Shown here piece by piece: positions 42,030-50,366 of a stretch of DNA of 64,000 nt. Source of the stretch: Pseudomonadota bacterium (lineage in GTDB: Bacteria > Myxococcota > Myxococcia > Myxococcales > Myxococcaceae). The notes under the pieces were generated by a model. That model saw only the letters and a list, made by a program, of their open reading frames with translations, had not been told where the DNA came from and ran no database searches. Both the position numbers and the translations under genes were made by a program. The first letter of the stretch is position 1; every line of letters begins with the position of its first letter. The stretch is from positions 124,001 through 188,000 of the forward strand of contig JAFAFL010000109.1 of the NCBI GenBank assembly GCA_023423535.1, in the 5' to 3' direction.

Positions 42030-42754
42030 AGGTCGAAGAGGAACCTTCCGCCGAGGACGACCTGGTGTGGAAGCACGTCGGTCGCCACCAGCGAAGCCTC
42101 CGGCCGCAGCAGCAGGCTGACGACGTGACGCGCACGCGACTGCTCTCCACCAAAGCGGTGGTGCCACGCCAGCTCCGGCCCGAGCCGCACGCCCACTGCC
42201 CGTTCAGCTCCCTCGCGCTCACCGGTCACCGCCGACACGCTGCCGCCGAGGGTGAAGTGCCAGAAGGAGATCGGCGCGAAGTACCCCCGCAGCTGCGCCG
42301 CGCGCGTCTGCTCCGAGGAGAGTGCCGGCGTGAACCCCAGCTCGAGCCCGCCGTCGTACGCAGGCCGCCATCCCTGTTCGACGAAGCGGCACGGCTGCTG
42401 CGCGCGTTCGATGACCTTGCCCCACACGCCGATCCGATCCCCGCCGAGCGCCTCGCGCTCCTGTCGCCTGCGCTCTTCGCAGCCCGGGTCGGTGACACCC
42501 CACAGCTCGAAGACACCCACGCCGAAGCCGAGCGTCACCAGCGCCTGCGCACCGTCCGCGCTCACGATCGGCGCCACGCCCACCGTCGGCCCGAAGGACA
42601 CGCGCGAGAGTGCCTTCTCCGCCGGCGCGGTCACCCAACGGGGCGGCGTCTGCGCGTGCGCTTCAACCGGCAAGAACACCGCGAACACGAACACGAACGC
42701 GATCACGGACGCGCACGCAGTCGAGACCCGCCCGGAGCGTCTGGCGCTCACCAC
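42026..42754 (-). CDS. Secreted outer-membrane-like protein in the metal operon
   Basis: 242 residues from GTG 42754. Signal peptide ASVIAFVFVFAVFLPVEAHA. The mature part alternates hydrophobic and polar residues (ALVTLGFGVGVFELWGV; PISFWHFTLGGSVSAVTG; VLGGRFLFDL), and the last residues FLFDL fit a barrel end. Two cysteines (PGCEERRR and QPCRF) may pair. Family not recognised. A role as a metal or ligand channel is only suggested by its neighbours. Confidence 0.55.
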   Translation of the reverse strand: MVSARRSGRVSTACASVIAFVFVFAVFLPVEAHAQTPPRWVTAPAEKALSRVSFGPTVGVAPIVSADGAQALVTLGFGVGVFELWGVTDPGCEERRRQEREALGGDRIGVWGKVIERAQQPCRFVEQGWRPAYDGGLELGFTPALSSEQTRAAQLRGYFAPISFWHFTLGGSVSAVTGEREGAERAVGVRLGPELAWHHRFGGEQSRARHVVSLLLRPEASLVATDVLPHQVVLGGRFLFDL

Positions 42755-42777
42755 GAAGGACCCACCGACCCGCAGAA

Positions 42778-43257
42778 TCAGATCGCTCCCGGCTCCGCGC
42801 CTGCGCCGCCCACACCAAGCTCGCTCTGCGACAGCTCCATCAGCGCGCGGAACTCAGGCGAATCGACCTCCATCAGGAGGAGCTCCAGCGACAGCTCACC
42901 GGGAACCTTCCCCAGCTCGAGCTTTCGCACCTCGCCGTGCAGCAGCGAGAGCTCGCTGTGTCCCCGCGGCCCGTCCGGCAGCTGCAGGTCCACATCCACC
43001 TCGTAGCCCGCACCTTTGCGCACCGGCACGAGCCGCAGGCTGTAGTCGGACGCGCGCGCGCCCTGCGGCTTTCGCTCCGCACGCAGCGCGATGCCCTCGG
43101 CGCCGAGCAGCTTCGGCTTCGCCACGAGCTTCCCGTCCCGATGCACCTCCACCGCGAAGTAGAGCTTCTGCGGCGAGACCTCGACGGCGGGTGCGTGGAC
43201 CTTCTGCGCACAAGCGGCGCACGCGAACAGGAGGGCGATGGAAATGAGTGCGCGCAT
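42778..43257 (-). CDS. Small lipoprotein at the head of the metal operon
   Basis: 159 residues with a lipobox (LLFACAAC). The mature domain is beta-rich (KLYFAVEVHRDGKLVAKPKL; GYEVDVDLQLPDG; LELGKVPGELSLELLLME) with no cysteines after the lipidated one and no catalytic motif. Family not recognised. It lies 23 bases before the outer-membrane-like gene and is the first gene of the leftward metal operon; the promoter should lie in 43258-43465, where TTGACG at 43269 and TTGACA at 43408 are the only -35-like strings I see. Confidence 0.5.
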   Translation of the reverse strand: MRALISIALLFACAACAQKVHAPAVEVSPQKLYFAVEVHRDGKLVAKPKLLGAEGIALRAERKPQGARASDYSLRLVPVRKGAGYEVDVDLQLPDGPRGHSELSLLHGEVRKLELGKVPGELSLELLLMEVDSPEFRALMELSQSELGVGGAGAEPGAI

Positions 43258-43465
43258 GGGCTGTTCTATTGACGGTTACTGCCGGCCGGTGGTTTCAAAA
43301 GCAAGGGTAGGGCCACGGCGAAAGCCCAGTCCCCAGGCGGGCTTACGAGCTCGTGGGGAGGGTGGATCGCGACATCCCGCGCAGTCCGCCACGGTTGCCG
43401 CGACAAATTGACAGGGTATGGTGCCCCGCCCCTCCGGGCTCTCCCGGAGCCCCTACCGCACCTCC

Positions 43466-44482
43466 ATGGACCGCACCGAACGCCTCCTCGATCTGGTCGC
43501 GCTGCTGCTCGATTCGCGCGAGCCCATCTCCTGGGCGGAGCTGCGCGAGCACTTCCCGGAGGACTACGGCAAGGGTTCGGACGAGGCCGCGGAGCGCAAG
43601 TTCGAACGCGACAAGGCGGAGCTGCTCGAGCTGGGGATCCCCATCACCTGGATCGTCGGCGACGACGAGCGCAAGGACGGCTACGTCGTCGACCGCGAGG
43701 CCTACTACCTGCCGCAGATCCAGCTCGATCCGGACGAGCTCGCGGTGCTCTACGCGGCGGGCTCCGCGGCGCTGGCCTCGAACGCCTTCCCCGGCCGCTC
43801 GGATCTGGCGCACGCGCTGCGCAAGGTCGGCTTCTTCGCCGGCGAGGACGTGCCCACCCCGCGCGTTCGCATGGAGCTCGGCGCGGTGCACGCGGACGAA
43901 GCAGAGGTCGGCGCCACGCTCGAAGCGCTCTGGGCCGCCGCGTCGTCTCGCAAGTATGTGGAGATGGCCTACTGGTCGCCGAAGGCCGCGCAGCTCACCC
44001 GCCGCCGCGTCGATCCCTGGGGCCTCGCGCTGCGTCGCGGCATCTGGTCGCTCGTCGGCTTCTGCCACCTGCGTGGGGGCCTGCGCACCTTCCACGTTCA
44101 CCGCATCCGCGAGCTCACCGTCAACGAAGCGCGCCCGCGCACGCCGGACTTCGAGGTCCCCGCGGACTTCCGGCTCGACGACTACGTGGCCGCGTTCCCC
44201 TGGCAGTACCGCTTCCACGAGCCGGTAGCGGTCACGCTCGCGCTGCACGACGAGCTCGCGCCGATGGCGCAGGGCCTCTTCAACACGCCCGGCGAAGCGA
44301 ACGCAGAGGACGGCACCACGCGCGTGACGGTGCAGGCGACCGCGCTCGACGGGCTGTTGCGCTACGTGCTCTCGCTGGGGCCCTCCTGCAAGGTGCTCGG
44401 TCCGGAGGACGCGCGCGAGAGGCTCAATGCGCTGGCTCGAGCGGTGCTGCAGAAGCACGCGGACGGCGAGGAGGCGGCGTAG
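43466..44482 (+). CDS. WYL-domain transcriptional regulator, PafB-like
   Basis: 338 residues from ATG 43466 (MDRTERLLDLVALLLDSREP). An N-terminal winged helix (~1-80) leads to a WYL domain (KYVEMAYWSPKAAQLTRRRV, VDPWGLALRRGIWSLVGFC) and a WCX C-terminal domain. Paired WYL proteins such as PafB/PafC in actinobacteria activate DNA-damage genes when they sense single-stranded DNA. The second WYL gene starts on the very next base after this stop. A GC hairpin, GGGCTC/GAGCCC at 43436-43452, stands just before the start and may affect initiation. Confidence 0.88.
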   Translation: MDRTERLLDLVALLLDSREPISWAELREHFPEDYGKGSDEAAERKFERDKAELLELGIPITWIVGDDERKDGYVVDREAYYLPQIQLDPDELAVLYAAGSAALASNAFPGRSDLAHALRKVGFFAGEDVPTPRVRMELGAVHADEAEVGATLEALWAAASSRKYVEMAYWSPKAAQLTRRRVDPWGLALRRGIWSLVGFCHLRGGLRTFHVHRIRELTVNEARPRTPDFEVPADFRLDDYVAAFPWQYRFHEPVAVTLALHDELAPMAQGLFNTPGEANAEDGTTRVTVQATALDGLLRYVLSLGPSCKVLGPEDARERLNALARAVLQKHADGEEAA

Positions 44483-45493
44483 ATGGGACGGCCGGCAAAG
44501 AGCGCGAAGCGCGGCGGTGGCAAGAAGACGGTCTCCGGATCGCTGGCCTCCGCGGCGGCGGCGGGCGGGAAGACGCCGGTGCACGAGCGGCTGCGGCGCC
44601 TGCTCTTCCTCGTGCCCTACGTGGCGAAGAACCAGGGCATCACGGTAGAGCGGCTCGCGCGCGAGCTGGGCATCACCAACGAAGCGCTGCTCGAGGAGCT
44701 CGACCTGCTCACCATGGTGGGCCGGCCACCGTTCCAGCCGGACGACTACATCGACATCTACGTGGAGAACGATCAGGTCTTCGTCGATCTCGATCAGCGG
44801 CTCTCCGCACCGCCGAGGCTCACCGCGTCGGAGGCCGCCGCCCTCGGTGCAGCCGGCGAACTGCTGCGTCCCGCGGCAGGCGAGGCCCTCGAGCGCGCGC
44901 TGCGGAAGCTGGAGCGCGTCATCCCGGCCGGCGCGAAGGAGCGCTACCGCGAGATGCACCGCAAGATCGACGCGGGCGTGGGCGCGCCGGGCGAGCTGGG
45001 TCCGCTGGTGCGCGCGGTGTCGGAGAAGCGCGAGGTCACCTTTGCCTACTTCACCCAGGGCCGCGGCGAGACCGAGAGCCGTCGCGTCCGCCCGCTGGAG
45101 CTCTTCAGCCACCGCGGTCAGTGGTACCTCTCCGCCTTCGACGTGCAGCGCGGCGAGGACCGGCTCTTCCGAGTTGATCGGCTCTCGCAGGTCGAAGTGA
45201 CCGACGTCCCCTTCGAGGCGACCGCGGTGCCTCGCGCGAACGTGCCCAATCCCGCCGGCCGAGGAGAGATCCGCGTGCGCTTCTCCGCCCTGGCCGCTCC
45301 CTATGTGCGCGAGCGCTTCGGAGACGACGCCACGCCGGCGCCGGAAGGTGGCGTGGACGTGCTCGTCAGCGGCGAATCGGAGCGCTGGCTCGTGCAGTGG
45401 GTCCTCTCGTTTGGTGGGGAGGCGTGGGTGGTGGCGCCTGACTGGGCGCGTCAGGCCGTTGCCCGAACGGCACGCGCCTCGCTAGAGTCCTGA
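44483..45493 (+). CDS. WYL-domain transcriptional regulator, PafC-like
   Basis: 336 residues. A basic Lys/Gly/Ala tail (1-30) precedes a helix-turn-helix (GITVERLARELGITNEALLE). The WYL domain is at ~180-255 (REVTFAYFTQGRGETESRRV, PLELFSHRGQWYLSAFDV). It abuts the first WYL gene with no spacer and probably forms a heterodimer with it. The FHA gene starts 7 bases later, so the three are one transcription unit. Confidence 0.88.
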   Translation: MGRPAKSAKRGGGKKTVSGSLASAAAAGGKTPVHERLRRLLFLVPYVAKNQGITVERLARELGITNEALLEELDLLTMVGRPPFQPDDYIDIYVENDQVFVDLDQRLSAPPRLTASEAAALGAAGELLRPAAGEALERALRKLERVIPAGAKERYREMHRKIDAGVGAPGELGPLVRAVSEKREVTFAYFTQGRGETESRRVRPLELFSHRGQWYLSAFDVQRGEDRLFRVDRLSQVEVTDVPFEATAVPRANVPNPAGRGEIRVRFSALAAPYVRERFGDDATPAPEGGVDVLVSGESERWLVQWVLSFGGEAWVVAPDWARQAVARTARASLES

Positions 45494-45500
45494 CCTCTTC

Positions 45501-47123
45501 ATGGGGTTCCAGCTCACCATCGCCGAAGGCAAGGAAGCCGGCCGGGAATTCGTCTTCGAGCAGGAGAGCATCACCATCGGTCGCAGCAGTGATTGCGACG
45601 TGGTGCTCTACGATCCGGGCGTTTCGCGGCGGCACGCGCGCATCTTCACCCAGGGCGACGAGCACTTCGTCGAGGACATGGGGTCGTCCAACGGCACCAA
45701 GGTCAACGGCACCATCGTCCGCCGACAGCCGCTGCAGGACGGCGACGCGATCACGCTCGGACCGGTGGTCTTCGCCTTCGCTCCCACCGTGCTGCCGGAG
45801 CCGGCCACCAGCGAGAACGACGTCGCGGATCAGAGCACCCGCATCGTCTCGCTCGATCAGGTGAAGCGGCAGAAGGGCAAGGGCCAGGCGCTCGCGCCCA
45901 GCGACGCGAACCAGGACGAGCTCCAGCAGATGGGCCGCTCGCGCACGCAGGCCCTGCCGGCCATCTCGCGTCCGCGTCCGGGCGCCACCAGCCGCGCGGG
46001 GAAGCCGCCCCTCAGCGAGCCTCCCCCCGACGACGCGCCGGCGCCCATCGTCCCGTCCAGACCGCGCCGCGGTTCTGCCTCGCTCGCCGCCGCGGAGAAG
46101 CCGAACGCCGCCGCCGAACGCAACGCGCTGGATCGTCCGGCCGCCCGTGAGAGCGCGGAGAACCGGCCGGTGCTCTCCGCCGCCGAGCGCGCGCGCATCC
46201 GCCGCGAGAATCCCGGTGCGCTGGGCGCCTTCAAGCTCTTCTGGATGGAGGCGCCGCAGAAGACGCGGAACCTCATCTACGGCGGGCTCGGTGCCTTCGG
46301 TCTGCTGCTGGTGGCGGGCATGTTCTGGCTGGTGGTCGGCGGCAACGACGTGGTGGACGACCGGCCGCCGGAGCCGAACGTCCTCGGGCGCCAGCCCATC
46401 GAGTTCTCCTTCGGTCTCGGCGAGGGCGTGACCTACGAGCGCCCGGACATGAAGGTCTTCAACTTCGAGTACCTCTCGCCCACCCGCGCGCTGGTCATCA
46501 TCTACTACCAGGCGCAGGACATCTCGCAGGGCGAGGTCAGCATCATCGCCAACGGCCGCGAGATCGGGATCGTGCCGCCGGACACGCTGGGCAGCGCGGA
46601 CCAGATGCTCGACGTGGTGGTGCCGCCGGACGTGCTCAAGCGCGGCGAGCCGAACGAGATCATCTTCGACAACGTGCGCAACCCGCCGGGCAGCGAGTCG
46701 TGGCGGGTGTGGAACCTGCGCATCGATCCCATCCCCTTGCCGGAGGTGCCGCTCGATCAGCTGGTGCGCGACGCGAAGAGCGCCTTCGACCGCGCGAACC
46801 TCACCGAGGAGCGCAGCGAGGTCGGCGCGGAGAACCGCTATGAGGCCTGGAAGGGCTTCCGCAACGCGTGGCTGCTCCTCGAAGGACACCCCGAGCCGCG
46901 GCCGGAGCTCTACGTCATCGCGCGCGAGCGCATGCGCAAGGCACAGCAGGAGCTCGACCGGACCTGCGCGCGGCTGATGCTGGAGGTGGAGCGCTTCTAC
47001 AACCACCGCGACTGGGACTCGGCGCGGGCGACGCTCGACCACGTCACCAAGTACTTCCCCAACTCGAACGATCAGATCTGCCCGCGCAAGGCGGAGATGA
47101 AGCGCTACAACTACGGGCTGTAG
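45501..47123 (+). CDS. FHA-domain membrane protein
   Basis: 540 residues. The FHA phosphothreonine-binding domain fills ~1-95 with all key motifs: ITIGRSSDCDVVL (G27, R28, S30), SRRHARI (~42) and GSSNGTKVNG (61-70). A Pro/Ala/Arg-rich linker runs to ~240 and contains MGRSRTQALPAISRPR. One transmembrane helix (LIYGGLGAFGLLLVAGMFWLV, ~255-275) anchors a C-terminal extracytoplasmic domain of ~265 residues with helical C-terminus (CARLMLEVERFYNHRDWDSA). It would bring phosphorylated partners, for example Ser/Thr-kinase substrates, to the membrane. Co-transcribed with two WYL regulators. Confidence 0.85.
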   Translation: MGFQLTIAEGKEAGREFVFEQESITIGRSSDCDVVLYDPGVSRRHARIFTQGDEHFVEDMGSSNGTKVNGTIVRRQPLQDGDAITLGPVVFAFAPTVLPEPATSENDVADQSTRIVSLDQVKRQKGKGQALAPSDANQDELQQMGRSRTQALPAISRPRPGATSRAGKPPLSEPPPDDAPAPIVPSRPRRGSASLAAAEKPNAAAERNALDRPAARESAENRPVLSAAERARIRRENPGALGAFKLFWMEAPQKTRNLIYGGLGAFGLLLVAGMFWLVVGGNDVVDDRPPEPNVLGRQPIEFSFGLGEGVTYERPDMKVFNFEYLSPTRALVIIYYQAQDISQGEVSIIANGREIGIVPPDTLGSADQMLDVVVPPDVLKRGEPNEIIFDNVRNPPGSESWRVWNLRIDPIPLPEVPLDQLVRDAKSAFDRANLTEERSEVGAENRYEAWKGFRNAWLLLEGHPEPRPELYVIARERMRKAQQELDRTCARLMLEVERFYNHRDWDSARATLDHVTKYFPNSNDQICPRKAEMKRYNYGL

Positions 47124-47268
47124 CGCTCGTCTGGCGCGGCGCGTCGTCTGCGTCGCCCGTGATGGCTGCCCGCCTGCTCGAGCCTGATGGTCCGGGTGAT
47201 GGCGCGCTGTGCACTGCTCGGCGGCCAACGTTGCCGCGCGTGGTCGCCCTCCCCACATTCCGGAGGAC

Positions 47269-48609
47269 ATGCGCGGGGAGCAAGAGCTTCTGGCGTTCGA
47301 GCTGCGTCTCCGTGAGGAGGCCTCGCGGCGGACGACGGTCGAGGGGGAGATGTCCGGTGAGGCGGCGCCGGGAGGCCTTGCGTCGTGGGGCACGCCCGCG
47401 CGCGAACGCACGGTCGCCTCACGCGTCAACGGTGCGGAGGCCGCGTCGGAGTCGGAGTCCGAGGCGGAGGACTTCCTGCTCGGTCCCGGACGCGCGGTGC
47501 CGGGCAATCGCTTCAAGCTCCTGCACGATGGCGTGGAGGCATTCCCGGAGATGCTCGACGCCATCCGGGGCGCGCGCCGGAAGATCCGGCTCGAGGTCTA
47601 CATGTTCATCGACGACGCCGTCGGTGAGCTCTTCGGGCGCGCGTTGGCGGAGGCGGCGAAACGAGGCGTGCAGGTGCACGTGCTCTACGACTGGATCGGC
47701 TCGCTCGGCACCCGGGCTGCGTTCTTCAAGCGGCTGCGCGCGCAGGGCGTGGACGTGCGCGCCTTCAAGCCCTTCAACATCTCCCGCGGCTTCGGCGCGC
47801 TGGTGCGGCGGGACCACCGGAAGATCCTCGTGGTGGATGGCGAGGTCGCGTTCGTGGGCGGCATCAACCTCGCCGCGCAGTGGGCGCCTCGCGGTCACGC
47901 CTCGGGCGGCGGCTGGCGAGACGACGTGATGCGCGTGGAGGGCCCGGCGGCACAGACGATCGAGCGCGTGTTCTGCGCCTCGTGGCGGATGGAGGCGCAG
48001 AAGCGGCTCTACCGCCTGCGTCGCGTGCGTCGCGGAAGGGACCGCAAGGGCGCCGTGCGCCGGATGCACCGGGGAGACGTGCACGCGGTGGTGCTCTCGT
48101 CGCGGCGCAGCATCCACCGCGCGTACCTCAAGGCCATCGAGCACGCGCGCGAGTCGGTGATGATCGCCAACGCGTACTTCCTCCCGGATCGGAAGCTCCT
48201 CTCAGCGCTGAAGAGGGCCGCGCGCCGAGGCGTCCGCGTGGAGCTCGTGCTGGCGGGGAAGAGCGACCACCCGATCGTCACGTGGGCGGCCCGCGCGCTC
48301 TACGACCAGATGCTGCGCGCGGGGATCCGGATCTTCGAGTGGTACGACGGCGTGCTGCACTCGAAGACCGCGGTGGTGGACGGCACGTGGGGGACGGTCG
48401 GCTCGTTCAACCTCGAGCCGATGAGCCTGCGCTTCAACTACGAGGCGAACCTCGTCTTCACCGACCGCCGGTGGGGTGGGGCGTTGCAGCGCTCGTTCCT
48501 CGAGGACTGCCGGCGCTGCCGTCGCATCGACCCGGAGACGTGGGCCGCGCGGCCGTGGTGGCACCGCATGGTGGAGCGCGCCGCGTATCTCTTCCGCCGC
48601 ATCCTTTAG
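47269..48609 (+). CDS. Phospholipase D-type cardiolipin synthase, ClsB-like
   Basis: 446 residues from ATG 47269; ATG 47350 is also possible and the choice is uncertain. Two HKD motifs of the phospholipase D superfamily: RRDHRKILVVDGEVAFVGG (~195) and LHSKTAVVDGTWGTVGSF (~380). YMFIDDAVGELFGRAL and NAYFLPDRKLLSALKRAA are typical of bacterial cardiolipin synthases. No transmembrane helix, as in ClsB. The enzyme joins phosphatidylglycerol with a second phospholipid. A Ser/Glu-rich stretch precedes the first motif. It is not closely linked to other lipid genes. Confidence 0.9.
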   Translation: MRGEQELLAFELRLREEASRRTTVEGEMSGEAAPGGLASWGTPARERTVASRVNGAEAASESESEAEDFLLGPGRAVPGNRFKLLHDGVEAFPEMLDAIRGARRKIRLEVYMFIDDAVGELFGRALAEAAKRGVQVHVLYDWIGSLGTRAAFFKRLRAQGVDVRAFKPFNISRGFGALVRRDHRKILVVDGEVAFVGGINLAAQWAPRGHASGGGWRDDVMRVEGPAAQTIERVFCASWRMEAQKRLYRLRRVRRGRDRKGAVRRMHRGDVHAVVLSSRRSIHRAYLKAIEHARESVMIANAYFLPDRKLLSALKRAARRGVRVELVLAGKSDHPIVTWAARALYDQMLRAGIRIFEWYDGVLHSKTAVVDGTWGTVGSFNLEPMSLRFNYEANLVFTDRRWGGALQRSFLEDCRRCRRIDPETWAARPWWHRMVERAAYLFRRIL

Positions 48610-48642
48610 AGAGCCCGCTTCGACGTGTAGGCTGCGGGGCCG

Positions 48643-50283
48643 ATGCAAAGGCTTCCCGGTTGGCCGGTCGTGTGCGCAGCGATTGTGGTGGTGGGCCTTG
48701 GGGGCTGCACGGTCCCCGCGCTGGAGGAGCTCGAACGCGAGCGCCCGCGTGCGTGCGATCCGGGCGGATGCCTCGAAGGTTACGAGTGCCGCGACGGCGT
48801 GTGCGTGAAGCCGACGCCGGGCGGCACCGAGGTGTGCGAGCCCGGAGAGACCCAGGCGTGCGGGCTCGACGTGGGCGCGTGCAAGCTGGGCACGCGGACC
48901 TGCGGCGAGGACCGCAAGCTCGGCGAGTGCTTCGGCGCGGTGGGCCCGCAGGCGGAGAGCTGCAACGGGATCGACGACGACTGCGACGGCGCCACGGACG
49001 AGTCGCTGGAGAAGCTGTGCGCGGTGCAGCAGGGCGTGTGCACTGGCGCGAAGGTGCTCTGCCTCGACGGTGCCTTTGCCGAGTGCGGCTTCAACGAGTA
49101 CCGCGCGCGCGACACGCGCTACCAGGTCTACGAGACGCTCTGCGACGGCGCGGACAACGACTGCGACGGGCGGGTGGACGCCTGGGCGCCGCAGGACGTG
49201 AAGAGCCCCGGCGAGATGCAGGCGGCGCGAAGGGCGCAACTGGCGCAGACGGGCGAGACCACGCTGCTCGCGTACGAGTCCGGAACGACGATCCGGATCC
49301 GGCCGGTGGGCGTGGACGGACGGCTGGGCGAGCCGGTGGCGCCGGTGCCGGGCGTGGACGACGCAGCGTCCGCATCAGGTCTCGTGATGGAGACGGCGGC
49401 TCCGAATGACGGGGGCACGCGGCGCGCCTACGCCGCCTGGGTCGAGGAGCGCGAGGGCGTGTGGCAGGTCCGCGTGGCGGAGCTCGGGCCGACCGGGACG
49501 TCCGTGTGGACAAAGGACGGCGAGCCGCAGGCGCTGGTTCTGCAACCGACGATGGGACGGCCGGGCGCGCTCGCCCTCGCCGCGACCGCGAAGCGGCTCC
49601 ACGTCGCGGTGAGCCTGCAGCTGACGGGTTCTCAGCAGCCGCCGGTCGAGGTGTGGATGATCGACGTAGGAGCCCCGACGCAGCCGCCGGTTCGCCACGG
49701 GGTCGGCGCTCCGGGCTCCGCGGGCATCCGGCCATCCCTCTACGTCGCGCCCAACGGGGTCGCCTACCTGGCGTTCGAGGCCGAGGGCGGCGTGCAGGTG
49801 TGGCGCGTGGACGAGGACGGGGGGGCTTCACCGGCGCCCACCATCGTCGGCCAGGCGGGCGCCTCGTTCCCGCAGCTGACGTGGACCTCCGTGCCCGGCG
49901 CGAACTACGCCATCTGGCACGTATCGCCGGACCGCCGCCGCATCGAGACGTGGGACTGCGGCGCGCCGCCCTGCACCTACCGGGGAAACCGTCCGCCGCT
50001 CGGGAACTCCGGCGAGTTCGAGAACCTGCGGGTGCGCTCGCAGTCGGAGCTCGACACGCTGCTGACCTGGGACCAGACCGGCACCTCCTTCACCGGCGCG
50101 GTGGTCCTCCCGCTGGGCGCGAACCTCACGTCCTTCCCCGCGCACGATCCGGACGCGAAGGGCCGGCGTCCGGTGGCGCTGCAGACGGGGGACTCCCTCT
50201 TCATCGCCTACGACACCGAGGGCGGGGACGGCGCCGAGGCGCCCGCCGACACCGTGCTGCTCCAGCGGATGTGCCTGCCGTGA
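48643..50283 (+). CDS. Lipoprotein with MopE-type Cys/Asp metal-binding motifs
   Basis: 546 residues with a lipobox (VVVGLGGC). The N-terminal ~160 residues are Cys-rich. Two copies of the MopE-type calcium/copper-binding signature occur: SCNGIDDDCDGATDE (~107) and LCDGADNDCDGRVD (~165); a preceding ACDPGGCLEGYECRDGVC is EGF-like. The rest (~190-546) is Ala/Gly/Pro-rich with propeller-like pieces (GVAYLAFEAEGGVQVWRV) and no catalytic motif. Such proteins are common on myxobacterial surfaces. It lies 33 bases after the phospholipase gene. Confidence 0.8.
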   Translation: MQRLPGWPVVCAAIVVVGLGGCTVPALEELERERPRACDPGGCLEGYECRDGVCVKPTPGGTEVCEPGETQACGLDVGACKLGTRTCGEDRKLGECFGAVGPQAESCNGIDDDCDGATDESLEKLCAVQQGVCTGAKVLCLDGAFAECGFNEYRARDTRYQVYETLCDGADNDCDGRVDAWAPQDVKSPGEMQAARRAQLAQTGETTLLAYESGTTIRIRPVGVDGRLGEPVAPVPGVDDAASASGLVMETAAPNDGGTRRAYAAWVEEREGVWQVRVAELGPTGTSVWTKDGEPQALVLQPTMGRPGALALAATAKRLHVAVSLQLTGSQQPPVEVWMIDVGAPTQPPVRHGVGAPGSAGIRPSLYVAPNGVAYLAFEAEGGVQVWRVDEDGGASPAPTIVGQAGASFPQLTWTSVPGANYAIWHVSPDRRRIETWDCGAPPCTYRGNRPPLGNSGEFENLRVRSQSELDTLLTWDQTGTSFTGAVVLPLGANLTSFPAHDPDAKGRRPVALQTGDSLFIAYDTEGGDGAEAPADTVLLQRMCLP

Positions 50284-50292
50284 GGTCGCCGA

Positions 50293-50366
50293 ACATGAAA
50301 TATACTTCCAGTACGTGCGACGGCCGCCGTCACCTCTTTGCCCGCTACATGCAATATATTTCGGGT
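50293..50366. repeat. AT-rich direct repeats at the start of the secreted TPR-like gene
   Basis: Two 20-mers, 50293-50312 and 50347-50366, agree at 16 of 20 positions: ACATG(A/C)AATATA(C/T)TTC then two variable bases and GT. Their starts are 54 bp apart and both lie within the first codons of the gene (both contain an in-frame ATG). They stand out as AT-rich in a GC-rich region. Between them is a GACGGC-C-GCCGTC hairpin at about 50319-50331. They could be operators for a repressor, or a duplicated start region. Confidence 0.7.

Noticed and set aside
48643..50283. Possible beta-propeller or lectin enzyme in the C-terminal part of the MopE-motif lipoprotein.
   Set aside because: A few strand-like pieces are present but no repeat period or active-site residues, so no function is assigned.
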